Shown here piece after piece: positions 1 to 13,606 of a stretch of DNA of 64,000 nt. Positions within the stretch are counted from its first letter, which is position 1; every line of letters begins with the position of its first letter. The notes below the pieces were generated by a model. That model saw nothing but the letters and a program-made list of their open reading frames with translations, was not told the DNA's origin and made no database searches. The DNA is from Baylisascaris procyonis (taxonomy: Eukaryota; Nematoda; Chromadorea; Rhabditida; Ascarididae). The position numbers were made by a program, and so were the translations under genes. Where the stretch lies: assembly GCA_037389465.1 (NCBI GenBank), contig JAZARR010000187.1, forward strand, positions 2,480,001 through 2,544,000, in the 5' to 3' direction.

Positions 1-923
1 AGATGAAAACTACTTTAAGAACCAATACAACCGATACTTACAATTACTTGTAACTCTCTTCTCTATCCGCCCTCCACCCTTATCGAAATAAACCAGTACT
101 TGTCAGATTGGCGTCGATTAAAAAATATAAAGAAATTTACTAAATTTTCTTTTTACTACTGCATCCCTCTCTTTATATCTCTAGGATTCCCGAGCGACCT
201 AATAATAATCTACCATTACATTTATTGAATGTAACATATTGTTGTACGTTGCTAGAAATTTCGCATCATTTCATAAACATCATCCCTCAATTCCCTCGTA
301 CTCCTCCCTCCAAATTCTGAAAACCGTCGGGAATTATTACAACCCGTGGAAAGTTCATCTTTAATTATTTTATTTAATAATACCGCTATTAATTATCCAA
401 AATTTCAATTATTTACTTGATTGTTGTACAATACTATCGCTATAAAAATACGCATAAATCAACTAGAAATAACATTCGTTGAGTGTCATTGATGCGATGC
501 ACAACAAATATGACATTCGATGAGCATTCGTTACGTTATTCAATAATTATGCATATCCCTACGGGTGAGAAAAACGACTCTTGAAAAGGATTCATCCATC
601 CCTCAAGCATCATTGCCCATGAAGGTGATGCGATCTTCATATAGATATCGGTTTAGGTAAAGAAACCTCTCTGTTTCTTTCTCTCTCTCCCTCTCTCTCT
701 CACTCAGTACCTATCAAAGAATTTTTTAACTCTCAATATTTGCCAAGGAATATCTCAATTTTCGGACGGATTTTTTCTTTTATATTGTAATTACTATTCT
801 AGAACACCGAATTTCGATTAGATCAAATTATTTACCCTCTTTAATTAAATAGTAGAGCTTCAAACAGCATAATTCCACAAAGCTCTAATTACACGAAAAT
901 AAAATATAAAGGTTAAAAAGAGT

Positions 924-952
924 TATATATATATATAGTTATATATATATAG

Positions 953-1009
<57 letters not shown>

Positions 1010-1016
1010 TTGCAGT

Positions 1017-1089
<73 letters not shown>
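924..1089. repeat. (TA)n microsatellite, interrupted
   Basis: TA repeats broken by short GTT spacers and by AAAGCTTGCAGTAATA at 1005-1020. A near-copy of that interruption (GAAGCTTGCAGTAAATA) follows the array at about 1102-1118, suggesting duplication during repeat expansion. Confidence 0.95.
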
Positions 1090-1092
<3 letters not shown>

Positions 1093-2781
1093 AGAAAAGC
1101 GAAGCTTGCAGTAAATAAAATAGACCATTCAATATCCATTGAGATCGTAGACAATTTCTGGAGTCGTATTTTAAATTTGAAAGCAATTTGATCTCTTATC
1201 TGTACTATCTGATAAAGCACTAAATAATAAAACGGTAAAAATCTTATCCATTCTGTACTAATAAAATAACTGAATAATTCTATAGTCGTGAAATAATCCT
1301 CACTTTTATTAAAGTGGATTTTTTTGGAAATTACCAGTGATGCATTTGTAATATAACTCCAATCGTCGATTAAAAAAACAACTTAACATTGAAAGTAAAT
1401 AAACTTTTTTATAACTTTAAAAAAAATTTTTACGAAGTCTTATTTATGTCTATAAGATCTAAAGTGCTGATAATAAACGAATAAAATCTTTTTGAATTAA
1501 TTCTTATTTCCGAATTCGGCATTTCTCTTGAGATTATTCGAGATAATACGATCGGATTCCTCATTCCTCATTCCAACCTCTTAACTAACTTAACGGTACA
1601 ATATCCTAAAATTTCAATTGAACATTCAAGTGGTAAGTGGGTTTATATAAGTTTAACAAACTTTGACACATATTTCAACGTTGAAATATTTTAAACATTT
1701 TAGTCTATCAGCAACCCGATAGATGTTAATTGTGCAATATCTAAAACAATTTTCTAAAATTACGATTCTTATCAATCAAAATCCCAAACCTCATCCTCAG
1801 AGTATACATTAGAACGGTTGAGAGTATAGTTGAGAATACAGGATTATTCTCATTGAAATCAAAAACAATAGCTTTATTCTTGAGACGACATGCAGTTGCT
1901 AATTTTTTTGATCATTTCACTTTTTTTTTTCAAGACTGATTAAATTTCATCGGGGTTATATTTGATCTCATTGACAAATATTTTAATTTCAATAGAAATA
2001 TTCAAAAAGTGAGGGAGATCACCGATATAAAGTATGAAAAGCGAAAGATGTAAATAAATCTTACTCTTAAGGCAATAGCGAAAATAGCTGCATAAAACCT
2101 TGAAAATACTATTAAGTAATCACATAAACGAGTATACTTTTAGGAAAAATATAAAATATCATATATTTGGAAAAAAACTCCTCTCTAACCCCCTTCTTTT
2201 CTTAAAAAAACGACTTTTTTGTTGCCAATCTCTCGTCTTGCTCATTGAAGCAAAATATCTGAACTTAATACTAAAAAAATTAGAAAGCATTTTAAAAATT
2301 CAAACTCTGATATGTTCAAATGTTTTTTGTGAACAATTGCGATTGATGTGCAAGACTCTTAATACGGTAGGATACGGTAAGATTCACTACGGTCCGTGTT
2401 ACGTTAAGTGTTAGAAGTAAAAGTACGATAGCTCTTTTTCATGTCGCCAAAAAATAGATCTATGATAAGGATACCAAAAAAAAAAACAGCTAAAATTCTT
2501 TAATTGATTTTCCACTCTTCCAAACCTATACGACAGATAAGTCTATGGACTTACACAATCTTGGCATTCAAAAAAAAAAGTGTGAAGCGATTTAATTCCC
2601 ATTTGAATTTTTTTCTCATTATTGGTTTTTCGTTAGTGTTGCACAAATAGCTAATATAGACGATTTAATAAATCCACAACATCAGTTTCAATTATCCTCT
2701 TGAGAGCGTAAAGTTAAAAATCTCCTCGAAATTCTTCTAAAATTTCGTCTTAAATTTATATTTCCATTCAATAGATTTACT

Positions 2782-2836
2782 AGTAATAGTCAAGAACAAA
2801 GTAATAGTCAAGAACAAACTAATAGTCAAGAAATAG
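2782..2836. repeat. 18-bp tandem repeat, three copies
   Basis: Unit AGTAATAGTCAAGAACAA, the third copy partial and mutated. Confidence 0.9.
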
Positions 2837-5212
2837 TGCAATTTGCGTGAAGCGTTCTTATTTAGCGAGATCTTTTATCTTCTTTATATCCATACTCTCC
2901 AATCTACTCGCTTACTCTCTCCGAAACATTTTTTAAATTGATTCATGTTAGATCATTACTTTACTTTATTATCTAATTCGTTTGCGATGTGGAAATTGTA
3001 ATTTCTAAGAGGATCGACAAAATTTAACGCACCAACTATCGGCTGTTGATATCGTTAAGATAAGAGCTAAACTTAAACTACGATCGCATACGGATGGATT
3101 AAACGTGATCTCGATTGAACGATTGGCTTTAACTCATCTGGGGTTCGGATCCACAAAAATCATAAATGCCTATGGAAAACGAAGAGTGCCAACGACATAA
3201 CCTCACTAGAGAACGTACCGACCGTTTAACGCGAGAAAACAACACTGCATAGAATGCAGGAATTTCGAACGAAGCATATAGAGTACAAATTGATCATTTT
3301 TGATCTATTGGAGATCATTTTTCAATGATAATGCGTATTAGTGAGGCAAAAGGGGGTCAAATTCTTATTGTTAAACTTTCCCTCCTTCGACTGATCATTC
3401 TACAGTTGTTGACGAACAATTTGGAGTTTTTTTTGAAAAATTTTGCAAAAGTTTAAAAAAATAACTGTCGTTTTTTTTCAATCGTGAATCTAATTGAGGT
3501 GGAAAACTCCTGCCCTAATCTTTTAATTGATATAAAAGTGAGCATGGATAAAACAAATTTTAAAATTCAAAAATTAGTGAGATTAAATTCAAAATGTTGT
3601 CGCTGTAGTGCTTAGATCATCGCAATACCGGAGATCACTTCCGGTTAATTACATTTGAACAATGCAAAAATATCTCTGAACATAAAGCGTAGTGGGTTTT
3701 TTTCTTTTACTTCAAGAACTTAGCCGTGAATTGGAGTGGATTGAAGTCAAATATTTATAGCTGCTTAACATATTCAGCAAAGCCAAGGAAAATGAAAAGA
3801 ATGTGATAAATGAGCTAAAATTGAAATTCATTTACTACTGATTTTAAAATTTGCTTTTTTCGGGATTTTTTTTTTACATGAAGGAAATTTAAATGAAGAA
3901 ATTAGATTTATTATTACTCACTTATGGATTTTAATACTTTCAATAGTTTTTGCCCCGCCCATACAAATATATTATTTGAGAAAAATTTAGTGGAATCATT
4001 GCAAAGTATTTCTCCGTGAAATCGTCAAAACCGAGTAGAAAAATTTTTTTTGAAAGTTTATTTCAGAACTGAAAATTTTTCAAATGACATTAGAAAAATT
4101 TGATTGTTCATTGATTACTATCTTTGTTAATTGCTATTCTATAGGTAAATTAGCTGGATTTTTTTAAAATCGTCCTCATTTACTCTTCCGATGATTTTTT
4201 TTTTCAAAAATGTTCCCAAAAATTTCCAAGAGAAAAAATCTTTTCCACGCAAAAAAATTTGATTTTCCTGTATACATATCAGAAAAACTTTCGCACTCCA
4301 AATGCACTAAACAAAAACGTTAATGCTTTGATAGATCTTGTTGATCGTTGATTTTCTAGAAAGTTATGCACTGCATAAACTGTAATTTATATCAAAATCA
4401 TACAAATATTGTAAAGTGATGAATAAAACTTCTTTTTTCATCAACAAAAATCTTTCCTTTAAAAAAAATGTTCCACCAATATTCTTGACAAATTTATAGC
4501 CCCCGGAAGTTTACTTTATATCTTACGATAATGTATTACTCGTTTTTCTAATATTTTCTTATGTGAAATTCATGTGTGAAAAAAAAACGGCGAAATTTTT
4601 AATGTTACATACAAATTCATAAATTCCACCATAATCGCTATCGATGAAAATTAGTTTATTTATGAGGGGAATAAAAAATTCAATGGAAAAGAATTTTTTT
4701 CTAAAATAAACATATTTTTCTCATTGAAATATTTCCATTGATGATCGAATTATTTATATCTATTGGTGATATTAGCTATCAAACATTATTAGATGATATT
4801 TTGTTTCGATTAAAGAACAATTGGACGCATCGTTTTGAGACGGCGCCGTAGTCTCTTTTTTTTTTCTAGTGTATTTTAATCATTTGTAAATATAAACAGC
4901 ATACTTCAGCGTAAAAAAATATTGCATCTGAATTAGGAAACGCTGCAAAAATTTTGTTGCACTCTTTAGTATATTTGACTATTTGATATTGTTATAAAGC
5001 TTTATAGTTTTATATACGTTCTAGGCTATAGTGAACAATTTTACTTCTATGTTTTAGGCAATTTTAAGTTCTGGCTTCGAAATTGTCCACACTTGGCCCA
5101 ACGCGTAGCGTATATTTTTTCTTTGGCCCAAATAATGCTACGAGCAAAGATATTTTATATCAGTCCTTATTCCTTTTTTTTTCAAGAACACCCTCCAAGT
5201 GAGCACAGCTAT

Positions 5213-5420
5213 ACAAAAGCCTCGTTAAGTCCAGCCTGGTTATACTGGCGATCGGAAACTGATTAGGCCATGACCGCCGAGATGAACCGCATCTCGATTC
5301 CAGCCTGAATAGGTAAAAGATAGGTGCTCAACCATGATGAGGATCGCATATGGCCCGTCTCTATATATCACGGGTTAAAGTCGGTTCTGCTTTGGGTTGA
5401 GGCTGCAACCGAGTTTAATC
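5213..5420 (+). ncRNA. GC-richer hairpin-rich island, possibly a 5S rRNA-related fragment
   Basis: Near 5235-5272 the sequence CCTGGTTATACTGGCGATCG continues GAAAC and resembles the 3' half of eukaryotic 5S rRNA around its internal control region, but with mismatches and no recognisable 5' half. Downstream come perfect stems CGAGATG/CATCTCG, CCCGT/ACGGG and TCGGTT/AACCGA. It may be a pseudogene, a 5S-derived SINE or chance. Confidence 0.25.
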
Positions 5421-6207
5421 CACATCCAATAAGTAGAAGGAATATTTCTTTCAAAAATCTCTCTGAATTTTTCAAAAATAATACACAAATTCCTTCAATC
5501 TAAAAGCATTGAGATCTAGTATTTATCGTTGATGCATCTCATTATGCTTAGGCAATTGAATTACTAACCGATGTAATAATATTGTTGGATTTGCTTACAT
5601 TAGAGATAATATTTCAATTGCAATGAGAGAATACTATAAACATATAAATGAATCGATAAGTATAAGATATTTTCTCATTATATATTTATGAAAATTATAA
5701 AAATATATATACAAAAAAATTATGCAAATATAATAAATGCTTAAATTTGAATATTTTATCTATAATAAATGCGAATGAATGTAATATTGATGAGCAAATA
5801 ATTGTAAAAAGGAATGATCGATCTGTAGGAGGGAATACTCATCTAAGAAGGGTGAGTGATGAGGGAGCGAGATGAAGGAAGGAGATCACGATCTAAGAGG
5901 TGAAAAATGAGCTCATTTTAAAGAGCTCACGAGGATGGATGAAGCAGGAGTGGGAGGGGTGATAAGGGATTGGGGAGGGGAAAGGGGATATCATTAGTCT
6001 TAGGGATAAGAATAAGACGCTGATGGAGAAATGGGTTGTTGAAGATTTTCGGATTTAGCTCATTCACACTCAATCAAACTACAATTCATTGGTCATTCGA
6101 ATATGATTTGTGGTGTCAATATTGCCTGTTGAGCAATAGTGGACGATTCATATGACTTTCCCACAATCCACTAACGGTCATCAAAAGACGGGAAAACTTT
6201 TGTTGCT

Positions 6208-6240
<33 letters not shown>
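6208..6240. repeat. (GA)n microsatellite
   Basis: About 16 GA units with one break at the 3' end. Confidence 0.95.
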
Positions 6241-9209
6241 GGAGAAAAAATTACATATAAATATTCAACATATACGTTGCTTTCGCATATTTAAATCAAA
6301 TAAAACTCAAAAAAAGGTTTCCTTTCGTTGAAATTTCGCATTAAGTTATTCCGATTCGTTTCCAAAAACACAATTTTATGCGTATTTTATGCGTATCGTA
6401 GAAGCGAAATGCTCCTGAAAATTGATTATCAAAAATTATTATTACGTAGCAATAATATTTTTTATCGATTCGATCATATAAACATTTGTGCGATCAAAAG
6501 AGATTCGTAGCAATAGTGTGGAAGGACAGCTGGGGAAAATGAAAGGGAGAGGAAACGATAATACCCGTGAGGAGGGGAAGGGGAAGTAAAGAATGATCAA
6601 TTAAATCACTCAAAGATTGATCAATGATCAAGCAAATCACTTCAAATGGATCAATAGATCATCAAATAGTAAAAGTATGTGCTACTTATATATCAATCAC
6701 AATTTACTAATACTTTTTCTTCGACTAGCACTACTTATATAACCAATAAGAAAACTTAATGAAATACCAATAATAGTAAAAATGTAAGAAGTTCAGACGA
6801 TATTTGAGTAGGCTATAGAATTTAGACGGCTATACGATTGGAGAAATAAACTTTCTTCCTAAAAGTTTCCATGACACTCATATAAAGAGCAGTTTGAATT
6901 TTCTACTGTGATTTGCATATGTGATTAATATTATAGTTGCTAACTTTAGCCAATTTTATTCATACCACGTGATCGAACAAAATATAAAATATACATTTAG
7001 ACTGCACTATGAAATAGCGCTGTTTAAATTCGTTCACCTCTTGCCTTTTCTTCACTTTCTACCTTCTTTCATCTTTCACCTTCATTCATTTACCACTTAA
7101 ATTATTCAACTTTCCTTTTTATGCATGAAAATTAGATATTGTTGAACTAAAATTAGAAGGATATATAACTGGAAGGCGCTAAGTATAATTTCAAATATTG
7201 TTAGCTTGGGCTCTAGCCTTAGACTGATGACATCCGTTGATTAACGAACTTTAGCGTTTCGATCGGCATTTATCTGAAGCCGATTTTTTGAGCGGTTTCC
7301 AGAAAAAAAAAAAACCTTTTCAATGACGACGTCTATAAATAACGATAAGAAGATGACAAGATCCATAGCGTTTGGTATTTTGCATTAATATGGCACAGAA
7401 ATTATCGTGATTTTATGCAAATATGTGTTTTATTAGCAGCATTTTTTAATTTTTTTTTTCGAGAAAAATTTAAGTTTTCAATTATTAAAATTACTTAAAA
7501 ATGATATATTTGCGAGAGGAAGATGGGAAATATTAGCTTTCAGTTGAATATTTTTATTTCTATTATTTAGAAATATGTTTTTAAAAAAAATAAAAAAATA
7601 ATTTAAAAAAAAATAATATTCTACTTCCTATCTTTTTTTCAACTTCTCATTCCGCTATTCTGAATGTCTATCGATGGAGCATATAGCATACGTATATATT
7701 TTTCATACCACTATCGGAGCACTAAATGCGCGCTATTTTCCCGCCTATTGCATTGCAACGAAATTTGGCTTAGAGAAAAGCGTTTCGCGCCCATTCGATT
7801 TACAAGCGAAAAAAAAAATAACATATCTATGAGTGGAAATATTTGATCGAAAATTTTCTAAGGGGCCAAAAAGAAAATTTTTTTTTTTAAAAATTCAATG
7901 AAAATTTCATCAGCTATAAAGTATGATGATGTAAGATGAATTTTATGAATTTAGAGAGAAATTTAGGCAATATTCAAATGCTAAAAGTCGATCGTCGATT
8001 AAGAATGTAGAGATCGGATTAGAGTGATTTGTCGAAAAAATTGTAAAATCATAAATTCTTCATTAATAAATAAATTTCTACGAAATTTTTATCGACACCA
8101 TACCCCTATTTGCCTCCATCACCCCTCCTGCTCCCCTCTCGTTCCCACTTCAACGATATAAGGATGTATGATGTGGCAATAGTCGAAGAACGAGGAAGAA
8201 AACTTTTAGGGTATTTTTAAGTTGATACTCATTATCACAAATATATTCATTTCTATATCTTTAAATGCAAAAGACATCGTGAAATTTCAGTCGTTAATAG
8301 AGTGGAATTTTTGCATTTCAAAGATCACATTCACCGTATAGTTGAAACTTAACGTCAAATATTGAAACTTTAAAAAAAAAGATGAAATATCACCTAAGTG
8401 GTATATGGCGAGGTACCGTCGAAGAAGATAGCACAATATGCGCTTTTTTGTAAATTGTCGATCAAATAAGTCAATTTTAGAAATTGTCAACAAGCAATAA
8501 AATATGGCATTTATGCGTTCATACGTTCATAGATTCGATAATCCGTACAAATCTGTTAGCAAAAATTTGCGAATTGATACGGATTACTGTGAAATATACT
8601 TCAATCAATAGCAAAATGTATGCAAATTTTGGGTGCCTTCATATCTATGGTATATTTTATATGAATTAAATTTGTCCACTTTAGCTTTAGAGGTATATGA
8701 GTTCGATGTGTTCGATAGATGGAAGCAGATGCGCACAGACTCATGCATACAAAAAGACAGACACTGTATTACCATAATGCGGCTTGGAAAAGAAAAATTT
8801 CAGAAAGGAAATAGCATAAAGAATTCAGTTACTTGAAAGTAACGCTAGAATAATAAAGGTATGCCATCATTGATAATGTTGCATGGAATTTCGTTGTGTT
8901 TCTTTTATGCCTATCAATTTATCAAATTACAAATATTTTGAAAATTTTTTAAATATTTCACTTTAAAAAGTTATCACTGCAAAGAGAAGGGGGCTTGAAG
9001 TTGACGATTGATATGTGTTAAGGTGTGGCGAATAAAAATGCACAATGATCCGACTGAGTGCATTTTTATTGACGACTCTTATTACATGCACATAGAATGC
9101 TTTCAACGACATTTTTACTGCTTTTATTCAGTACAAATTACGTTCCTACTATACTTACTATACTTCTAGCTAACTCCATGACAATGATAAAAGAAACGAG
9201 TGTTGCTCC

Positions 9210-9271
<62 letters not shown>
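9210..9271. repeat. (TA)n microsatellite
   Basis: About 31 TA units with one G interruption. Confidence 0.97.
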
Positions 9272-9273
<2 letters not shown>

Positions 9274-9421
9274 TATGTGCGCGCATTTGCATATTTGCAT
9301 ATTTATCATACAGTAAATGCAGTATTGTGTAAACAGATGTACAAATATGCATGCTATGTATGAGCGTACATAAATACACATAAATAAATATATGTAAGTA
9401 TACACACATGTCTATCCACAT

Positions 9422-9423
<2 letters not shown>

Positions 9424-9484
<61 letters not shown>
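9424..9484. repeat. (TA)n microsatellite
   Basis: About 30 perfect TA units, 150 bases after the preceding array. Confidence 0.97.
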
Positions 9485-9486
<2 letters not shown>

Positions 9487-9845
9487 CTCCTTCGGTTCTG
9501 GCTTGAATAAATTATGGTGCAATATTTGATAAAGAATAGATATTCTTTTAGAAAGAGAAGGAAAAGAAAAATTTTCGTAGAATCAATTGGCGACTATATG
9601 ATTAATGCACAGCTCTTTGAACACTATGCGGAAATCCGAGCAAACAAAAGTACCATGACGTTATTTCGTTATTGTCAAACGGTTGGTTGGACATGAAAAC
9701 GATTAAGCGCCTTTACGTTTTTCGAGCATTTATGAATCCGATTGATATACTGCGTATGGATTTGCAAAGGTGCATTTTGCATCTAGCTTATTCGGTGTTC
9801 ACTTTTATCGTTTTTATTTTCTGCCGACTCTTTAGAAAAAAATCG

Positions 9846-10005
9846 TTAAAGGCACCGTTACAATTGTCGAGGAGAATTTTGCAATTGTCGAAGGGAACTT
9901 TGCAATTAATTCTTTGAAAGAACGTTGTATTTGTTGAAAATGACTGCGCAATTGTTGAACGAAACATTGCAGTGGTTGAAGTGAACTCTGCAATTGTTGG
10001 GGGAA
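9846..10005. repeat. Degenerate tandem repeat, unit about 21-24 bp
   Basis: Recurrent core of the form GAAxxxAACTTTGCAATTGTTG in six or seven diverged copies. Both strands stay open for long stretches because the unit length is close to a multiple of three. Confidence 0.75.
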
Positions 10006-10949
10006 TAAAATGCAAATATCGTTCATTTTCATATATTGCATGCCAACAAATTTACGGTTGAATGAAATCAACGGAAATGTTTATTGATATTTATCTCATC
10101 ATGGTACTAAAACTTATAATGCAATAGCATATTGATTTTTATTTCGCATATTAGAATGCGAAATGCAATAGGACACGTAGACAATCAACGGCAGCAAATT
10201 TACTGTTGGACAGCAACTAAACACGAGAGAGACTGACCACTTGAAATATGGATAAACGATCAGAATGACCATTTTTTAAGATGAGCGCATGAGGAGAATT
10301 GTGCATGAAAAAGGAATGCAATGAAAGAAAAAAAGGTAAAGGAATGCAATGAAGGAGAAATGAAAAACAATGGAAATGACAAATGTGCAATGATCGCTAT
10401 TCTCTTAGTAAAATTAGCGCTCAGAATTTTTTTTAGAAAATAGTTACAAATTTGAACGTTTCATCACAAATGCAATGCAATACATTGGCTTTTATCGTAT
10501 ATGGAAATTCGAATGAAGATCGATTTAAGTGATGAAAACAGCAAAAAACAATGAAGTAAATGCATTAATCGGAAGGCTTGAGGCAATGCACTATAAGCGA
10601 TTTCAGATTCGTAAATCTAAGTTTCTCGTCATCACATGATCTACAATATTCTATTTGGCTCTACTGGTTTAACGTTTTCTAATTTCCATCTTTATGCACT
10701 TTTGTAGTTAATTCGGCTATCCTTATAAATCTTAAAAAGATGACATCAACCCCCAATGGTCCATGAATAGAGTAATTAACTTTGGCAATTCACTATTCAC
10801 AAATGATGCCATCTGAAAGATGGTAATATTGTTTAGAAGAAAGTTCAATATTTCCTAAATTTAGCCATTTTTGAAGTGATATTGCTTAATAATGCGAATA
10901 TTTTTGCATTTCCCAATAGTGATGACACCTTTGCAGTCGAGTTTACTTT

Positions 10950-10952
<3 letters not shown>

Positions 10953-11045
<93 letters not shown>
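10953..11045. repeat. (TA)n microsatellite
   Basis: About 46 perfect TA units. Confidence 0.97.
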
Positions 11046-11047
<2 letters not shown>

Positions 11048-12605
11048 TTTCTACTTACATTTTGTCTACATTTCATTCCGTTCGTCTTTTTTTCTCTATA
11101 TTTGTTTTCTCGGAAATTTTTGTCTGTATATTCGCATTAAGCAAATAAACGTTTCGAATGGATTAAAATTTTCGTGAAGAATAAAATATCGATATCGATG
11201 TAAAAGGCTGGAAGATTTTTTAGCGATAACTTCCTGTCGGAAAAATGATAATACCTATAGTGCTTATGCATGACCGTTCTATACGATCTAGGCGATCAAA
11301 TGAATATGAACTTGATAGCTGTATCCACATTTACAGAATTCGGTGGAAAAAAAAATTATAAAACTATAAAAAATCGAGTCATCAAAAGAGCAAACATAGA
11401 GATATCCAACCGGAAGTGGAACACTAATTGCCGCTAATTGTCTCAGAAATCGAGTGGACTATGCGAAAAATTTTCAGAAATGGACTGAACCAACAACACC
11501 TTGACCATTGTCCATTTTATGAATAACTAACTACGTGGGAAATATGCAGGCAATTGAAGTGCTATTTCGATGCGATTGTTGAATTTCATTATTTAGCGAA
11601 GACAGATCGATTAGTACGAATGAAGTGCGATTTACGGCTAATCCGCAAGCGCAATTCCTTGCAAGATGCAAGACCGCGTCTACACATGTTTACAAGAGCA
11701 CAGAGTCGTGAAAGATATCATCATTGATGAACATCTAAGGGTGGCAAAATTTTGAGGAGTCAAATTGGAGCAGTTAGGAGTCGGCGATTTTGCAACCACT
11801 GATAGGCAACTATGTAATCCAACTGCTCTGGAAATTCATTTGAATATTTAATCAGAATTCAACCTGCCATCTACTCTTTTATTTGCACTTTTTTAGAAAA
11901 AAAAAACGATTTCTACATGTGCGTCATGAATCGGAAAAAAAATCTTAAATAAATATTTCAGAATCTCTTTATTTTAGTCAATTTTTATAGATTAAAGTAT
12001 CTACATTCATCTTTATAATTTTATTTCCAAATAGCATAAATATCAATATTTTAGACGATTGCTGAGTTTATTTAGTTGAAAAAAGAAGTGATTGGTAATT
12101 ATTCTTTAACATAAATTATGGCTTAGTCGTCAAAAAATGGTCATAAAAATTATCTCATTCTCATAATTTCTTTTCTAGAGTAGCAGTGCAAAAAAGACTT
12201 TGTAATAAAATCTTTGCATTCTTTGTTTACTTACTAGGCGCAATTGTACTAATAAATGGTGTTTTTTTTTGCATAAAAATTTGCATATGCATAAAAATTT
12301 GCATATTGTTTTTCGAATAATCAATAAAGATTGCCGTCGTGATTGGTTGCATTTATAATGGCTAGAGATATTAGCGCATTAGATTCTTTGCAAATATTTA
12401 ATCATTTTAATCATTTAAAGAACAAATAGTATTGAATTTCCTTCGGAAATTCTTTTCGTTCTAGAGTCGCAATTATAAAAAATTTTGTAGCACATTGATA
12501 ATCTTGAAATGATAACGGAATTCGGTAATTTTCATTTAAGAAATTATTAATTCTGATAACATAAGGATCGATAAAAAGCTGATAGTATCTTATTTAGTTT
12601 ATTAA

Positions 12606-12760
12606 AGAGTCTCACTCCGGAACCGCTTCACATTGTTCCTACTTGTCCCTGTTTGAAGAGTTTCAGTCCGGAACCGCTTCATATTGCTCCTACTTGTCCC
12701 CGTTTGAAGAGTTTCACTCCGGAACCGCTTCACATTGCTCCTACTTGTATCCGTTGAGGA
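12606..12760. repeat. 51-bp minisatellite, three copies
   Basis: Copies share GTTTCACTCCGGAACCGCTT and CTCCTACTTGTCC. The unit is 17 codons, so one plus-strand frame is open throughout, reading a repeat with EEFHSGTASHCSYL. No splice sites or flanking coding support a gene. Confidence 0.9.
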
Positions 12761-13326
12761 AGTTGTGGATCAAAGAGAGAAAAAATGAAAAGAAAATTTC
12801 CGAAATGATGCATAACGATGAGGTATTACTGAATCTGTAAATGAAATATACTTCTAATACCACATTCTCCATGAATATCATCAATGAAAGCTTTAAATAA
12901 AGTGAGCTAAAAATACTTACTCAAAGTGTATTTTATCACGAAACAAAAATATGAGTTTTAATTAATTTATTTGTATAATTTAAAATAGTAATGGAGTTAA
13001 TTTGCATAGAAGTATGCAAGTAGCCTCCGTCTTCATTATTGTGGGCTTTCAATCGGGTTGAGTACTTTTCTAATCGTTTCAAGTGAAATTTTAGGACCAC
13101 TCTATAGTATCGATTTTTTCGTGAAGTTTTTATATTGGCACTTTCTTACTTCAAAGAATTTAATAACAAAAATTTTCCCCTCTATAGATGTCAATTATCT
13201 TCGATCAAAAAAAGCAGCAAAATTTTTCGATTCTGCCCGAAGTTTATCGATTCTATCGATTAAAGACCTAAATGATATCATAGCCATGATAGTGAAATAA
13301 TCTGACAAATATAATTAGAATGGAAA

Positions 13327-13606
13327 TCCTGAAAACGCTCAGGAATGAACTTCCCGAACATTCTTAGAATGAAGTTACAGAACGTACTTAGCATGGATTT
13401 CCTGAACATTCTTAGAATGAAGTTCTCGAACATTCTTAGAATGAAGTTCTCGAACATTCTTAGCATGGATTTCCCGAACATTCTTAGAATGAAATTCCTG
13501 AACATTCTTAGAATGAAGTTCCCGGACATTCTTAGAATGAAGTTCCTGAACATATTCAGGATGAGTTCCTGAAACGTAAAAAGAATGATGTTCCCAAACG
13601 TACTCA
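13327..13606. repeat. 24-bp minisatellite, about 12 copies
   Basis: Unit CCTGAACATTCTTAGAATGA plus AGTT. Inner copies are near identical and outer copies diverged. 24 bases equals eight codons, so open frames appear on both strands (NILRMKF plus strand, NFILRMFR minus strand). Confidence 0.95.

Larger units (their letters stand above)
1..8999. other. AT-rich DNA without a recognised gene
   Basis: No exon chain, tRNA or rRNA recognised. Contains a CT-rich stretch near 676-706, (TA)n, an 18-bp tandem repeat and a (GA)n tract (listed separately), and a GC-rich, hairpin-rich island at about 5213-5420. Short open frames here look like chance. Confidence 0.6.

Noticed and set aside
913..1220. Open frames of alternating Ile-Tyr at this and other (TA)n tracts
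   Set aside because: They are direct translations of TA microsatellites and carry no coding information.
2100..2414. 104-codon open frame
   Set aside because: AT-driven Leu/Lys/Ile composition, no ATG at its start and no splice partners.
5235..5272. SRP RNA helix 8, suggested by a GGAAAC loop
   Set aside because: The invariant AGCAG on the opposite side is absent.
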